DNA of 64,000 nt from Macropodus opercularis (taxonomy: Eukaryota > Chordata > Actinopteri > Anabantiformes > Osphronemidae). The stretch's first letter is position 1. Each line of letters opens with the position of its first letter. The translations under genes and the position numbers were made by a program. The notes under the pieces are model-generated. The model saw nothing but the letters and a program-made list of their open reading frames with translations, made no database searches and was not told the DNA's origin. The stretch lies in contig CM061105.1 in the NCBI GenBank assembly GCA_030770545.1, forward strand, positions 5,191,001 through 5,255,000, read 5' to 3'. Below, in pieces: positions 43,500 through 55,400 of this stretch.

Positions 43500-44820
43500 G
43501 CTTCTTCTTCTTTTCCCTTTTAGAGGTCGCCACAGCGAGTCATCTTCCTCCATTTAACCCTGTCCTCTGCCTCCTCGTCTCTCACATCAACTAACTTCAT
43601 GTCCTCTTTCACTACATCCACAACCTCTCCTCTGAACATGTCCAAACCACCTCAATCTGGCCTCTGACTTCATGTCTAAAACATCCAACATGAGCTGTGC
43701 CTCTGATGCGCTCGTTCCTGACCCTGTACATCCTCGTCGCCCCCAGAGAACCTCAACATCTTGAGCTCTGCTACCTCCAGCTCTGCCTCCTGTGTTTTCT
43801 TCACTGTCTCTCAGCTGTACAGCGTCGCTGGTCTCACCACAGTCTTGAAAACCTTCCCTTTGATTCTCTTTTAACGCACCTGCTTCCTTCTCGTTTACGC
43901 ACCAGTATTCTGTCTTGCTGCGGCTGACCTTCATTCCTCTGCTTTCCAGACCTCAGCCTCTCTAGAGTTTCCACCTGCTCTCTGCTCTCACTACAGATGT
44001 CATCTGCAAACATCACAGTCCATAGAGGTTCCCGTCTAACCTCGTCTGTCAGCCTGTCCATCACCAGAGCAAACAGGAAGGGGCTCAGGGCCGACCCCTG
44101 ATGCAGACCCACCTCCACCTTGACCTCCTGTGTCACACCTACAACACCCCTCACCACTGTCCTACAGCTCTCACACGTGTCCTGCACTACTCTGACATAC
44201 TTCTCTCTCCAGACGTGTCAGACCCTGTCATACGCTTTCTCTACATCTACGAAGACACAGCCCAACTCCCTTTGCCCATCTCTGTACTTCTCCATCAGCA
44301 TCCTCGGTGCAAATAATGCATCTGTTGTCCTCTTTGTAGGCATGAAACCATTTTGCTGCTCACAAATGCTCACCTCTGCCCTTAGCCTCGCCTCCACTAC
44401 TCTGTCCCACTACTTCATTGTATGGCCCCGTCTTCATCCTCTTTAGTGCCCTCCTCACTTCACTTTTACTAATCGTTGCTACTTCCTGCTCCACAACAGT
44501 CACCTCTTCTACTCTTTGTTCTCTTATATTGTCCTCATTCATCAACTCTTCACAGTTCTCCTTCCATCTTCCTGTCACACTCCTGGCATCTGTCAACACA
44601 TTTCCATCCCTATCTTTGATCACCCTAACCTGCTGTACATCCATCCCATCTTTACCTCGTTGCCATGCCAACCTGTACAGATCCACACATCCTACCTGTG
44701 GAGCGTAACCACTGACAACATTAAACACAATCACAACTTCAATTTCCACCTTTAGAGTCATCGCCTTCCCTGTCGTAGTCCCAACATTCAAAGTCCCTAC
44801 AGTCGGACCTACGCTCTTGC
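43500..44820 (-). mobile_element. Decayed RTE-type non-LTR retrotransposon
   Basis: Read on the minus strand from 44.8 kb, the fragments follow LINE order: an N-terminal NVGTTTGK motif, VSGYAPQVGC from the endonuclease, the linker DRDGNVLTDARSVTGRWKE, reverse transcriptase with GLHQGSALSPF and the FADD box (MFADDI), then KVSRSKTEYWCVNE and ARLRWFGHVQRR, ending in CGDL near 43.5 kb. Most of the endonuclease, part of the polymerase and part of the C-terminus are missing, and the frames shift several times. It is therefore inactive. The terminal (TTC)n-like tract at 43500 fits the element's 3' end. Confidence 0.85.
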
Positions 44821-45427
44821 ATTAACCTTTAAACTCCAGCTGATGATTATTAACTGAGGGAACTCAGACACTATTATAAACGAGTTAGGCAACATATGCA
44901 GCTGGAAGAATTCACTTCAATTCTGATACCACTGCATATACTGGCGCATTGGTTTTATCATTAAAACAAAGGCATAAAATAAACCTTATACACCATAATT
45001 AATTAATAGTGGTAAAATTGGTTCGATCTTTTATACAGTATATGTGGAAACAGCGATTACTGCCAGACTCCTGTTAAAGGTGACACGTAGCCATGGTATT
45101 CATTTCTCCCTTAATGTAATATGAGACACTGTTGCTCCTTGGTTGGAAATTATGCTTTATTGTGACATTCCTAAACTCCAGGAACCTCCCTGAGACACGT
45201 TGGGCAGGATTATGAATGTGGGCGTAACGCCTCGCCCTCTTCTTCTTCTTTCTCTTAATAATATCCTACCTCCTTGTTTTTTTTTTGTTTTGTTTTTGAA
45301 TTTTATAGCCATAAATTAATGAGTGAGAACCCAAAAGTGACTGGATTAATATTCCAGCTTTTAAAGATAATCCAGTTGTGTCCATGTTCCCAACTGGCAG
45401 AACCATTTAACAGTGTCAGATTAAGAA

Positions 45428-45478
45428 CTGGATAGATAGATAGGACTTTATTTATCCCGCAGTGGGGAAATTCTGGTG
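45428..45478 (+). repeat. Short LINE-tail-like fragment with GATA repeats
   Basis: GATAGATAGATAGGACTTTA and TTTATCCCGCAGTGGGGAAA resemble a tail sequence repeated widely in fish genomes. A related fragment (CTTTATTGATCCCAAGGG) lies in a wdr48 intron near 31203. The family was not determined. Confidence 0.45.
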
Positions 45479-48400
45479 ACCCAGAAGCAGCATAATAACT
45501 GGATTGAGAAATGAATAAACAGACATGAAACATATTACTCCCGAACCTTGAGCCCCATGTCCACACACATTAGGTGTTTAAGTTTGTTTAAAGAGTTAAA
45601 CAAAAACTGCACTGATTCCAGAGTGTGTTGTCCAGACACTGGCCAGAGTATGTACTGCTCCTCCTGACCTCAGTGGATGTGTGTGTTATGCGAGTGTGAC
45701 CCACTTTGGCTGGGATCACTATAGTGCACATGCGTTTCTAGTCCACTGACCTGCATGTAAACACGAGGGAAGGACTAACACTGTGGAAATGGTGGTTTTT
45801 ATTTGATCCTAAAAAGAATTATAATGCTCTTCACCATGGAGTTGGATGTGGGGTTGTTTTCCACAGCTTGCAGATTTATCCAGTCTGTGTTTTCTCACTA
45901 AGATCTTTGTGTGACTTACTCATAACACGATGAAAGCGCTACGTGCAGGCTTCATCGCTATTTATAGCACAATCGCACTGTGTGGACAAAAATACATTTC
46001 TGCCTTACAGTTGGAGTTTCCTGTTCCTTTTTCGGCCTGTTGCCACACACAGTGGGACTTTGTTGCACATAGTGCGAAGGAGATGAGTCATGGAAGAAAA
46101 TCATTTCCACTGTCATTTTTAAGTCAGGTTGCAAACACAGTACTGTGCTGATGTCTCCCTCGATTGTATTTATGTTGTTTATCAGTGCAGCCATCAGAGC
46201 TTGACTGGCCCAGATTTCTAACCTGATTCCATCACATTCTGGCAGATTTTGCTCCATTTGCAAATCATGTAAATAACAACGATGAAGTGACATATTGTGC
46301 CACAGCAGGTCCGTCGTTTCAGCGCTTTCCCCCGAATTATCTTCCTGTCATATTCCGTGTGTGACAGATGATCCTATGACATATCTGCTCATACAGTCAG
46401 GGAGCAGTGGGAGCAAACTGTGCTCTCGGTCCAGAGTCTGTGTTACATAACTTATAGTTAACCTACATTCTGCAACCTCTCAGGTTGCTGCCACTGGCTC
46501 TAGTGGACCTCTTTTCTCGCTCAGTGATGGCCCACATTCAGCAATATTCTCGAAGAGCCTGACACAGCTCCAGGCATGTGAACATGTGCCCTAGTTCCGC
46601 CTTCCTGTGGATTCTGTCTCTGGAACTTACCCACTTCTTATATTTCCACGCTTCACAGGAAGCGTCGGGTACAGGTTGGCGTGTGCTGTACGTCGTCGCC
46701 TCCAGTCATGTAATAATGTTCGCTGGCCAGGAGCCACGGACTCCAGATTGTTTGTTTTCCTCATAACATGTTACCCTGGCAACCGAATCGTATACAATAG
46801 AGAAGAGGTTGTGGTGGTGGAAGATGACGTCTGATGACTCAGTCATGCAACATTAAATAATTATTTTTACAGACAGACAGACTCTCTCTCCTTAATTCTT
46901 CACTGTCCTACTCCACAGCCCTTCTTGTGTAAATGTCACGTGTGCGCTCGACTCGGCTGTTTTATACACAGCCTCTGATGTCATAGTTTGACAGTCGCCA
47001 CCATAGTCGCGAGGGCAAATATAACCCACTACTTTCTATGTGGGTTGAGGACGAGCTGCCATTAAACCGCTGGGTATTACCTACATCAGAAGCAGTGACT
47101 GCCACCATCACTGTCAGCATCCCTGTAGTCAGCAGTGACGTTTTTATTAAGCATCAGGTGTTTTTACACTTCGCTGTGCGGTTTGACGAGTTGGACAGAG
47201 CAGGTGTGGCATAAGCTCATACCTCTATCTTTCTCTTCTGAAGAAATCGTAGCATATCTCAACATATAATGTTATGCAGAAACACCACAGATAAATCAGT
47301 CACAGTTTAATCCATGTTTTTCCATGTACTAAAAGCTCAACACACCAGACACACACACCAAATAACATCACCAGTTAGAAAAGTAAAATAGAATTGCGAG
47401 TATTTTATCTATTGTGTGTGCATGTAGCCAACATTCAGCAGTACAATATGATATTTATTGTCTGAACTAATCGTATGAGACAGAAGAGAGAAGTGATAAA
47501 TGACAGAAACATTTACAGCTTAAAAAAACATGCAGAAACAAATAAATTAACTTAAGTCAGTCTTTCAGGATTTAGTTTAAGGGTATGAAATAACTTCCTC
47601 TAACACTAACAAACAAATTGCTTCATATACCTTTACAATGATTTTTCTAGACAGTGAACTGTTGCTTTTTAAATAGCGACACCTTAACGGCCACCCTCTT
47701 ATCAGATCAGTGCAGTGGGCTCGCATGAGGAGGAGACAGCAGAGAACTTCCTGTGACACTGTAATGGTCCTGGCTTTTGCTCTGAATGTGCCGGTGCTTA
47801 ATCCAGGGGCTGGTCCAGGGGTGAGATCACATCTCTGTACTGAGGCCACAACATCCTGGTGCTCAGTGGAACACGCAGGTTGAAATAAATCACACAACAG
47901 ACATGTTTAACTAACCTGTACAAACTATCATGTCCTGGGCTGCACTGCATTATTACTGATCACGACAAGGCTTCTACACTGGTAATATTTCAAGACAACA
48001 CAATCTTTTCTTAATACGGGAGAAACTTTTGCCCAGTGTTGTCACATTTGCTGTATTTTTCAAAACAAGCTGCAGCCCAGAGAGCAAAGTAGGTTACACA
48101 ACTACACTTTTCAACAGAAGTGATCTTATCTGTTGCTGCATGTGAGCAACACAAGCTACAGCAGCCAAGCAGCTGTGTGTTGGGGGGGTTTGACACCCCC
48201 CGTCTCTCCGACCTCCCTTCAACAATGAGCCTCCTGTCAACATCATCCAGAGAGCTGTGGTGACCTTTTTTACAATCTTGCAACATGGTCTGTGTGATGC
48301 AATGTGGAGCAAAAGGTTTTTTCCTGCAGCAACGCGTAAAAAGTACGACTGAGCACAGACTTAGTGTTCACGTCTCTGCCGTGGCTGTTGTGTCGCGCAT

Positions 48401-48645
48401 TCACAGTTAGGGACCAGAACAACAAAGGAGCACGAGTGTGCGTGATGTGTGTGTGTCCCTGCAGTGGAAGCTCCTGTGCTCTCTCACTTCCAGCGCCGTG
48501 TGTTGTGCTCTTGGTTGTTGCCGCTCACATGTGGCCCCATGTGAGGCTCTCGCAGAAGCAGGAGGAAGGAGCGCGGCTATTTTCTCAGCTGTTGAAGCCA
48601 GTACTGACTGTTCTGTGAAGCTGTGTGGGTGAAAAGCATCTGACT

Positions 48646-48685
48646 GCCCCCTCCCTCCTCCTCCCTCCTCCTCCCTCCTCCTCCC
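48646..48685 (-). repeat. Polypurine/polypyrimidine tract, possible G-quadruplex
   Basis: The plus strand is a tandem CCCTCCTCCT-type repeat, so the minus strand has several GGG/GG runs separated by A or AGG. This composition can form a G-quadruplex or triplex. Confidence 0.6.
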
Positions 48686-49012
48686 ATACACACCCAAACT
48701 CACTCACGTCTTCCACCGCAGCTGTCAAAACACATGCATAAAATGTTGATAACATATAACTATACGATAGGAGTCATTTCACAACAATCACTGAAGCAAA
48801 AGCAATTATTTTTATTGTGCGATTTAAAGGCAAATTAGATGTGTGTCAACAAAAGCAACCGAGTGTTGTATTACTGCAAGCAGTTGTCGTGGAAACATGT
48901 GCACTCACCTGGCAAACTGCAAAACAGGAAAACAGAACTTCTCTCACAGGCTGACAGCAACACAATTCTGCCCTTTAATCGCCTTTTTGCAGTCGGTCAT
49001 GTGCGTTGCTAT

Positions 49013-49027
49013 GTCGCCACCTACTGG
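49013..49027 (-). promoter_or_regulatory. CTCF-like motif, left half of a divergent pair
   Basis: The minus strand reads CCAGTAGGTGGCGAC, in agreement with the CTCF core CCASYAGRKGGC. It lies 67 bp from a second motif in the opposite orientation, in the gene-poor interval between csrnp1 and the asph-type gene. Confidence 0.55.
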
Positions 49028-49079
49028 TCAGTGGACGTACTGACACCCAAGAACATTGCGTATGTGGAAACGTTGTTAA

Positions 49080-49094
49080 CCACTAGAGGGCGAC
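49080..49094 (+). promoter_or_regulatory. CTCF-like motif, right half of a divergent pair
   Basis: The plus strand reads CCACTAGAGGGCGAC, in agreement with the CTCF core. Together with 49013-49027 on the minus strand it forms a back-to-back pair, the arrangement often seen at domain boundaries. Confidence 0.55.
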
Positions 49095-52000
49095 AAAAGG
49101 ACGGACCTTACATTTTCTCAGTGACTAAGATCTGAGACCCACCTGACGCTTTTTCACTTTTATAATCTTCATCGTTAAAGTTAAGACAAAAATAAAATAA
49201 AAATTGGCTTCTTTATTATTGTTATAGTTTCAGTAAAATAGTGTCACGTCAACCAACAAAGATTAATTTTTGTACATTCGCATATTAACACATAGTTTCT
49301 TCTGAACCTGTCTTTGGACATATGAATTTCATTACAATGTTGTCCTGCCACCTGAACACAGGCAAATAAAATATATATTTATTTCCAGTGTGACACCTGA
49401 TTTATTTATGTCTTATTATCCACAAGCCTTTTGAAATGTCCTCATATCTGCTTTGTGGAGCACCTGTGCTCAAGGCCAGACTCAGACACTGTACACAGCT
49501 GCAACTGGACTTGGTTTTAGTCTTTGAAGACGATTGTCCTTCCAGACATTTCATGTGACTTCATCACCATCAACGTCGTCCTAAAAACTTTAACTTTGTT
49601 AATTAATGAAGAATAAACAATTTTATTATAAGAAAAAACCCTTACAGAGACAATCATACACCTTCATTGTCAATTTAACATTTTTAACTTAAAAATCCTA
49701 TATTTCAAAGGTTTACCAACCATTACCCAATCAATAGTGAACCAAAATATTAGAATGGTAAATAGAAGAGTTCACATTGTTCATTGGACTAAACTGCATC
49801 AATGCAAACACTGGAGCCACTGCTGTGTTGTTCCAAACATTTTATTACAGCTCCCAGAACAGTTCATTTACAGAAAAGTCACATTTCAAATCCCCTTTGA
49901 GCAACTCATCATAATCACAATAATTTAAATCAGTGTCAGCGTCTGCAGGTTAAGATTGACGGGCAGCATTTTGGGACAAGTAATCACAGCTCAGCAGACC
50001 CTGGTGCCGTGCGCTGCTAACGTCCCCTTGCTTCGCCTGGAACAGAGCTGCCCACGTATCACAACCCTTTACAGCATGTATGTGACTGGTGATCAGACGT
50101 TAGTAATGGTCGGCTGTAGTTTGTAGTAGTGTAGCTCCATAAACCTGCCTGTAAAACTGCCAATGGCTTTGTGAAAAGCTTTAATAGCATTTTTTAGAAA
50201 ATTACAGCTTGTCTTTATTTTTCCAAGTTTTTAAACTGTTCTTATAAAAAAAAAAAAGAACTGAAAACTCTTGTGTTAAAATCTGTTTACAGCTCACATT
50301 GACAAAGTGTTAGAAAGCAGAAGAGACACTAGTGTCACAGAGGAAGAAAACAGACAAAACAAAAGGTGTCGCCCAGCTCCCCCACACCACTTTGTCAGTT
50401 ACAGTCAACAGTCAACTTCCACAGGACTGCAGCACCTGGTCTGTGTAAACCTTTGCGAGCCAGAAATACCACATCAAATAAAATGGTATCTAGATCCCAC
50501 AGGACTAAAACGGGTCAGACTCCATGTTCAGCTGGTGTTTAATCTTTACGCCACTTGTGCCCTGTTCAGTGTCCTAACAGACATCACAGTTCAACTTCAG
50601 CAAAACTAATTTGGTCTGTTTAGATAGTCTTAGTATTCATACCTAGAAATAGGATTTAAAAAAACAACATAAAAGCTAGGAATGTCCAGACCACACACAC
50701 AAACACATATATACACACAGTTTAAAACAAACAAACAAAAAAAAAAGACTAAAAACTACATTTTCACATCAGCAGCTCACTCAAAAACCTAATTAGCAAA
50801 AGAGATTTGTCAACGCGCTAGAACGCACTCATCCTGGGTCAGGAATAGACGCACTCACACACACTTTGAGTTCACATGCTTGAATATGGCTCATCCTGGA
50901 CTCGACACATACTGAGTGGTAAATAACCTAGCTGGGGTGAGGAGGTGAGCAGGGCGAAGGGCATCACCCCAGCTCCGCTTTGCATAGAAATCACAACACT
51001 AAAAGCAGGAAGTAGGTGCGCAGAGATGGCTTTCTAATGTATTTACACTGCAACAGAGGAGCGGAAGCGGTTTTAAATTAGGATAATACACTTGAAGTGT
51101 GTTTTTGCCTCCTTCAAAAGAACTTTATCTAAAGAAGGACTGGGAGACAGCAGCTGAGCGTGGCAGTATGTTGTGATCAGACCAACACGTCTGATTAGTT
51201 TTAGCCTTATTCAGCTCCGGAACAAAAAGTCAGGAAGCTAAGAAGAAACTTCAAAATAAAGCTGAAGGCTACCAGACTTGATTTACAAGTAAAAACCCAT
51301 AGACTTAACATGACCTGGCAACTGGGCCAGTGACCTAAACCATCCTGAACAAAACTGGATCTAACTGAAGAAGAAAAACAGAACTGCTACGAAAATGTCC
51401 AAAAACAAAACGAGTCAAAACAAAAGTACCATATTAGTAAACAACTTAAGCAATATCTCACACTGACACTAAAAAAAACAAACAAAACTTAAAGTAGAGG
51501 TGTGGAAAATAAGAGGTGGGGTGAGTGGTGAGTGTTGCCAAAACGATTCAATCGCTTCTCTGGAGATGCATCATTATTCTGCGCTGATGCAACGTCAGTG
51601 GGTCCCTGCTCCATCACCGTGACAACTGCAGCAGCCTCTACGTTTCTATGGGAAGCACAAGGAGGATGATGTCACTTTTCCATTGTAGAGCGCTAATAAC
51701 TGGTAGAACCTGCAGACTCTCAGCATATTTTAATAACATGTTACTTTGTACAGTAACACAACAGGGCTGACCTTTATTTGGGGGGAAATAATCATTTGAT
51801 TCATTGCTTATACGTCTGACCTCTGTCAGTGACTTTAGTGTTACGCATGGTATGAAGTCTTTAGAGAACTACTCACAGACAGATAAAGTGTGTGTTGGTT
51901 GTTGGCTGCTGAGACGAGTGTTCTTTGCAGTGTTACACAAATCCTACTTTCCTTTGACACATCTGTCTGAAGTTCAGCAACACTACTGACAACAGCAAGC

Positions 52001-52405
52001 TGATAAGGTTCTTCTGAGTGAATTCTCTTTTGCACATGATTTGTACTTTCACAGGTTTTCTAATCAACAAAACCACTTCATTTTCAATAAAGGCAGCCAA
52101 AGGGCAGGCCGCTATCAGCTCCACGTGGCCAGCATCACCCGCATAGCAGGCATTGTTCTGCAAGCTGTTCTCACCTGTGCTAGTTCTTATGACCTGCATC
52201 ATTTTACTCGTTTGCACTGCTACGCCATGACACCAGAACAGATCCCCCAGTGTTAACAATAGAACAGTTATCATCAAACTCTGTTCACATATTAATAGTC
52301 CAACACCAGCGTTTTGGTTTTGTTCGCTGGGTAAAAACTTGTGTGTTTTAACATGTGGCCATGGGTGGACACATGAGGGTCAGCATTGATTGTGAGCTAA
52401 CGTAC

Positions 52406-55400
52406 CTGTGGGCTCATCATGACTTTGCTCCTCTGTCTCCGTAAAGTCTGCTGGTGCAAACACATTCATTAGTGAGCATTTCCCTTTAACGGGGTTCTTT
52501 ACAAATCAAGCGTGCGTGTGTGGGTACGTACCCTCGTGTGCTGCTTCCTCTGCCTCCTCTACCACGTCTTCTGTCTCTGTAAGAATGGAAAACTATTTCA
52601 GCTTGTGAACTTTATGCTGCAACACATAATCTAGAAGGATTTCCTCTACACCTTTTGTGTTTAAATAAAGCCACTGGCCATAGCACAATGTGCACTTTTT
52701 AGTTTGTTTTGCCTAAAACGATCCTGTTGAATCTGTGCTAAAGGTTGAGTTATCAGTGCTGAGATATGACTGGCTGATAAAGCTACTTTTTCCACTGGGA
52801 GACTGGCTCCATATCAAGGAGGACTTCACGCTACTTAAACAAAGGTGGAAAAAGATTTATGGCCACAAAGCTCACTAACGTGCTAAGGACTGAACATTTC
52901 TCCTGCTTTAAGCCCAGATTTAATATTGCCTTGTCATTGTTAGCTATTCCCTCTCACCTGGAGTTTCTTCCTCCACTTCCTCCTCTGGAGTAGCCTCTGT
53001 GTCTGCTGCTACTGCATCATTTCCCACTATCTCTTCTGAAGGATCTGCCTCCTCTTCTACATTGTGTTCCTCTTCAGCTGCTTCCTCCTCAGCTTCTTCC
53101 GTGGGTTCTGGTTCCTCCTCAGCTTCTTCCGTGGGTTCTGCTTCTTTTGCAGCTTCTTCCGTGGGTTCTGGTTCCTGCTCAGCTTCTTCCGTGGGTTCTG
53201 CTTGTTCTGCAGCTTCTTCCATATGTTCTGCTTCTTCTGCAGCGTCTTCTTCTTCTTCCATGGGTTCTGCTTCCTCCTCAGCTTCTTCCGTGGCTTCTGC
53301 TTCTTCCTCAGCTTCTTCCGTAGCTTCTGCTTCTTCTTCCGCGGCTTCTGCTTCCTCCTCGGCTTCTGCTTCCTCCTCGGCTTCTTCCGTGGCTTCTGCT
53401 TCTTCCTCAGCTTCTTCCGTAGCTTCTGCTTCTTCTTCAGTGGCTTCTGCTTGCTCCTCAGCTTCTTCCACAGCTTCTGCTTCTTCTTCCGTGGGTTCTG
53501 CTTCCTCCACTGCCAGCTCTTCCTCAACTGTTTCAGGTTCCTCTGCAGGAGACTGCTCTTCTTCTGCTTCGACTTCTTTAGCAGGTTCCTCTGACAGAGC
53601 TGCTTTGTCTTCTTCAGCTATTACCTCCACAACTTCTTCTGTAGGATCACTCTCCTCTATGTCCTCTGCCAGCTCCTGAGCAGCCTCTTTCTCCTCCTTG
53701 GCTTCCTCTACAGCCTCATCAACTGGCTCCTTCTCCTCTTCCACAGCTTGTTCTGTAGCGGTTTCTTCCACAGTCTCCTCCTCTGCAGGCTCATCTGCCA
53801 TCATCTCCTCTGCATCTTCCTCAGCTGGAGCCGTCTAAACAAAACAACACCAGTAGCCACATTATAATACGTCATAAGACAGATATTTTATAGGATATTT
53901 ACATTTCTGCAAACTACAAGTCAAACTAAGTAAACTACAATACAAACCTCCTCCACAGGAGCCTCCTCTTCCACAATGGGAGGCTCCTCTTCCAGCACCT
54001 CTGGATCCTCCTCAAGCACCTGAAAATGAAATTGACCAACACTAGTTTAGTTTTAGTTATCATCATGTTACGTTACTCGCTAAGTTTTTTCAACGTCCAG
54101 TAGGACGTATGTTTTCACATGCGTTTGGTGGCAAATGTTAAAAAGAACTGAACAAACCTCAGTAGTCTCCACAGGCTCTGGTTCCACTTCGGGCTCTGGT
54201 TCCACTTCGGGCTCTGGTTCCGATTCAACCTCCTCTGCTATTCAGAAAATCCATCAGAAAATTATACTCCGTAGTTTATTTCGATTAGTTGCATTTTCCT
54301 GAACAATTTGCTGGAAGGCATTCACGCTCACACACCTGCTGGTGGTGCAGAAGCGCTCTGTGCTGCAGAAGCTTCAATCACATCTTCCACAGGAACAGGG
54401 TCTGGCTCTATAATAGCTGGAAAGGGAGAGGCAGGGTTATATAGAAGGAAAATAGAAGATATAATATATTAAAAGAGAGACAGAGGAGAATGTGTCATGA
54501 TGAAATTACACTATATAACACTGATGTGGTAACTATGTCATTGCCCCCTTTATGACATTATCAATTCAACATTCTGAGACTGGATTCTATAAAACAGAAA
54601 ATGAAATTACACTATATAACACTGATGTGGTAACTATGCCATTGCCCCCTTTATGACATTATCAAAGGGAATCAATTCACCATTCTGAGACTGGATTCTA
54701 TAAAACAGAAAATGATACACTGGTTTTAGTCTCTCATTAGAAAGCATTAGCTGTCTACACTCAGCCAATCAACTGTGTGGCTTCACATCCGAAAGTCTGA
54801 CTCAACAAACGCTGGTGTAAGTGATAAAAAGAAAATAAATTTAAAAAAAACCCTGCACACTGATCTGAGCAGGCTCAGCATAATTCAACGCGCCCCATCA
54901 GTGTGTTGGGAAGCTAACGGTAGCGAACTGTCTGACGGATTAGATTAAATTGCATTTTGTTATTGATCTGTTTAGTAAAGGTGAACCTAAAACAGAGACG
55001 TCAACTTTCAGCTGTACACTTTCCATGAAAAATGTATTTAAAAGAATAAACTGGGACACGAGTGTCAATAACCAGTTTTTAATTTTTATGTTAAGCCTAT
55101 TTCAATCATGAGCACAGTGGCTAATCATCTCCCTTTATACTTAGAGTAGTTGTAATGTTCTTCATTCTATTTTCAAAATAAACTGAAATGTTCCTGAACA
55201 AGACACAAGACGTTTACTGTGCGTATACTAGTCTTAAAAACAGCGAGAGGTTTGCGTATCCGGGCGATGCTCCCTGTATTGATGCGGTTAGTTCCTACAG
55301 TACAACACACCAGAGTCCTTCTTCCCATCAACATGTGAGGACACTGGTCTCTATGAACATATGCGTTACCTTCTGCTGCAGGTTCGTGTTCATGCGTCTC

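Larger units (their letters stand above)
44821..52405. other. Gene-poor stretch between csrnp1 and the asph-type gene
   Basis: I find no coding exon of a known family here on either strand. In particular I saw none of the TPR or 2-oxoglutarate dioxygenase exons expected downstream of an intact asph. The part from about 49.8 to 52.4 kb could be 3'UTR of the asph-type gene, since a minus-strand AATAAA lies near 49840. Other contents are a LINE-tail fragment, a G-rich minus-strand tract at 48.65 kb and two CTCF-like motifs at 49.0 kb. Confidence 0.5.

Noticed and set aside
51933..52277. Minus-strand open frame of 114 codons next to the last asph exon
   Set aside because: It resembles neither the asph catalytic domain nor any other family, and no acceptor joins it in frame convincingly. 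It may be 3'UTR.
53085..53505. Regular repeats that could suggest a CRISPR-like array
   Set aside because: The units are contiguous 30-bp coding repeats without unique spacers, within a vertebrate exon.
52999..53679. Long plus-strand open frame of 226 codons rich in Ser and Ala, and another rich in Phe (53064-53594)
   Set aside because: Both are antisense shadows of the Glu-rich coding minisatellite of the asph-type gene. A run of GAA/GAG/GCA codons has no antisense stops.
52944..53804. Glu-rich open frame ending in ETPGERE with its own start and stop
   Set aside because: The terminal residues come from intron sequence after the donor at 52957, and the frame extends upstream to the acceptor at 53834. 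It is an internal exon, not a separate gene.
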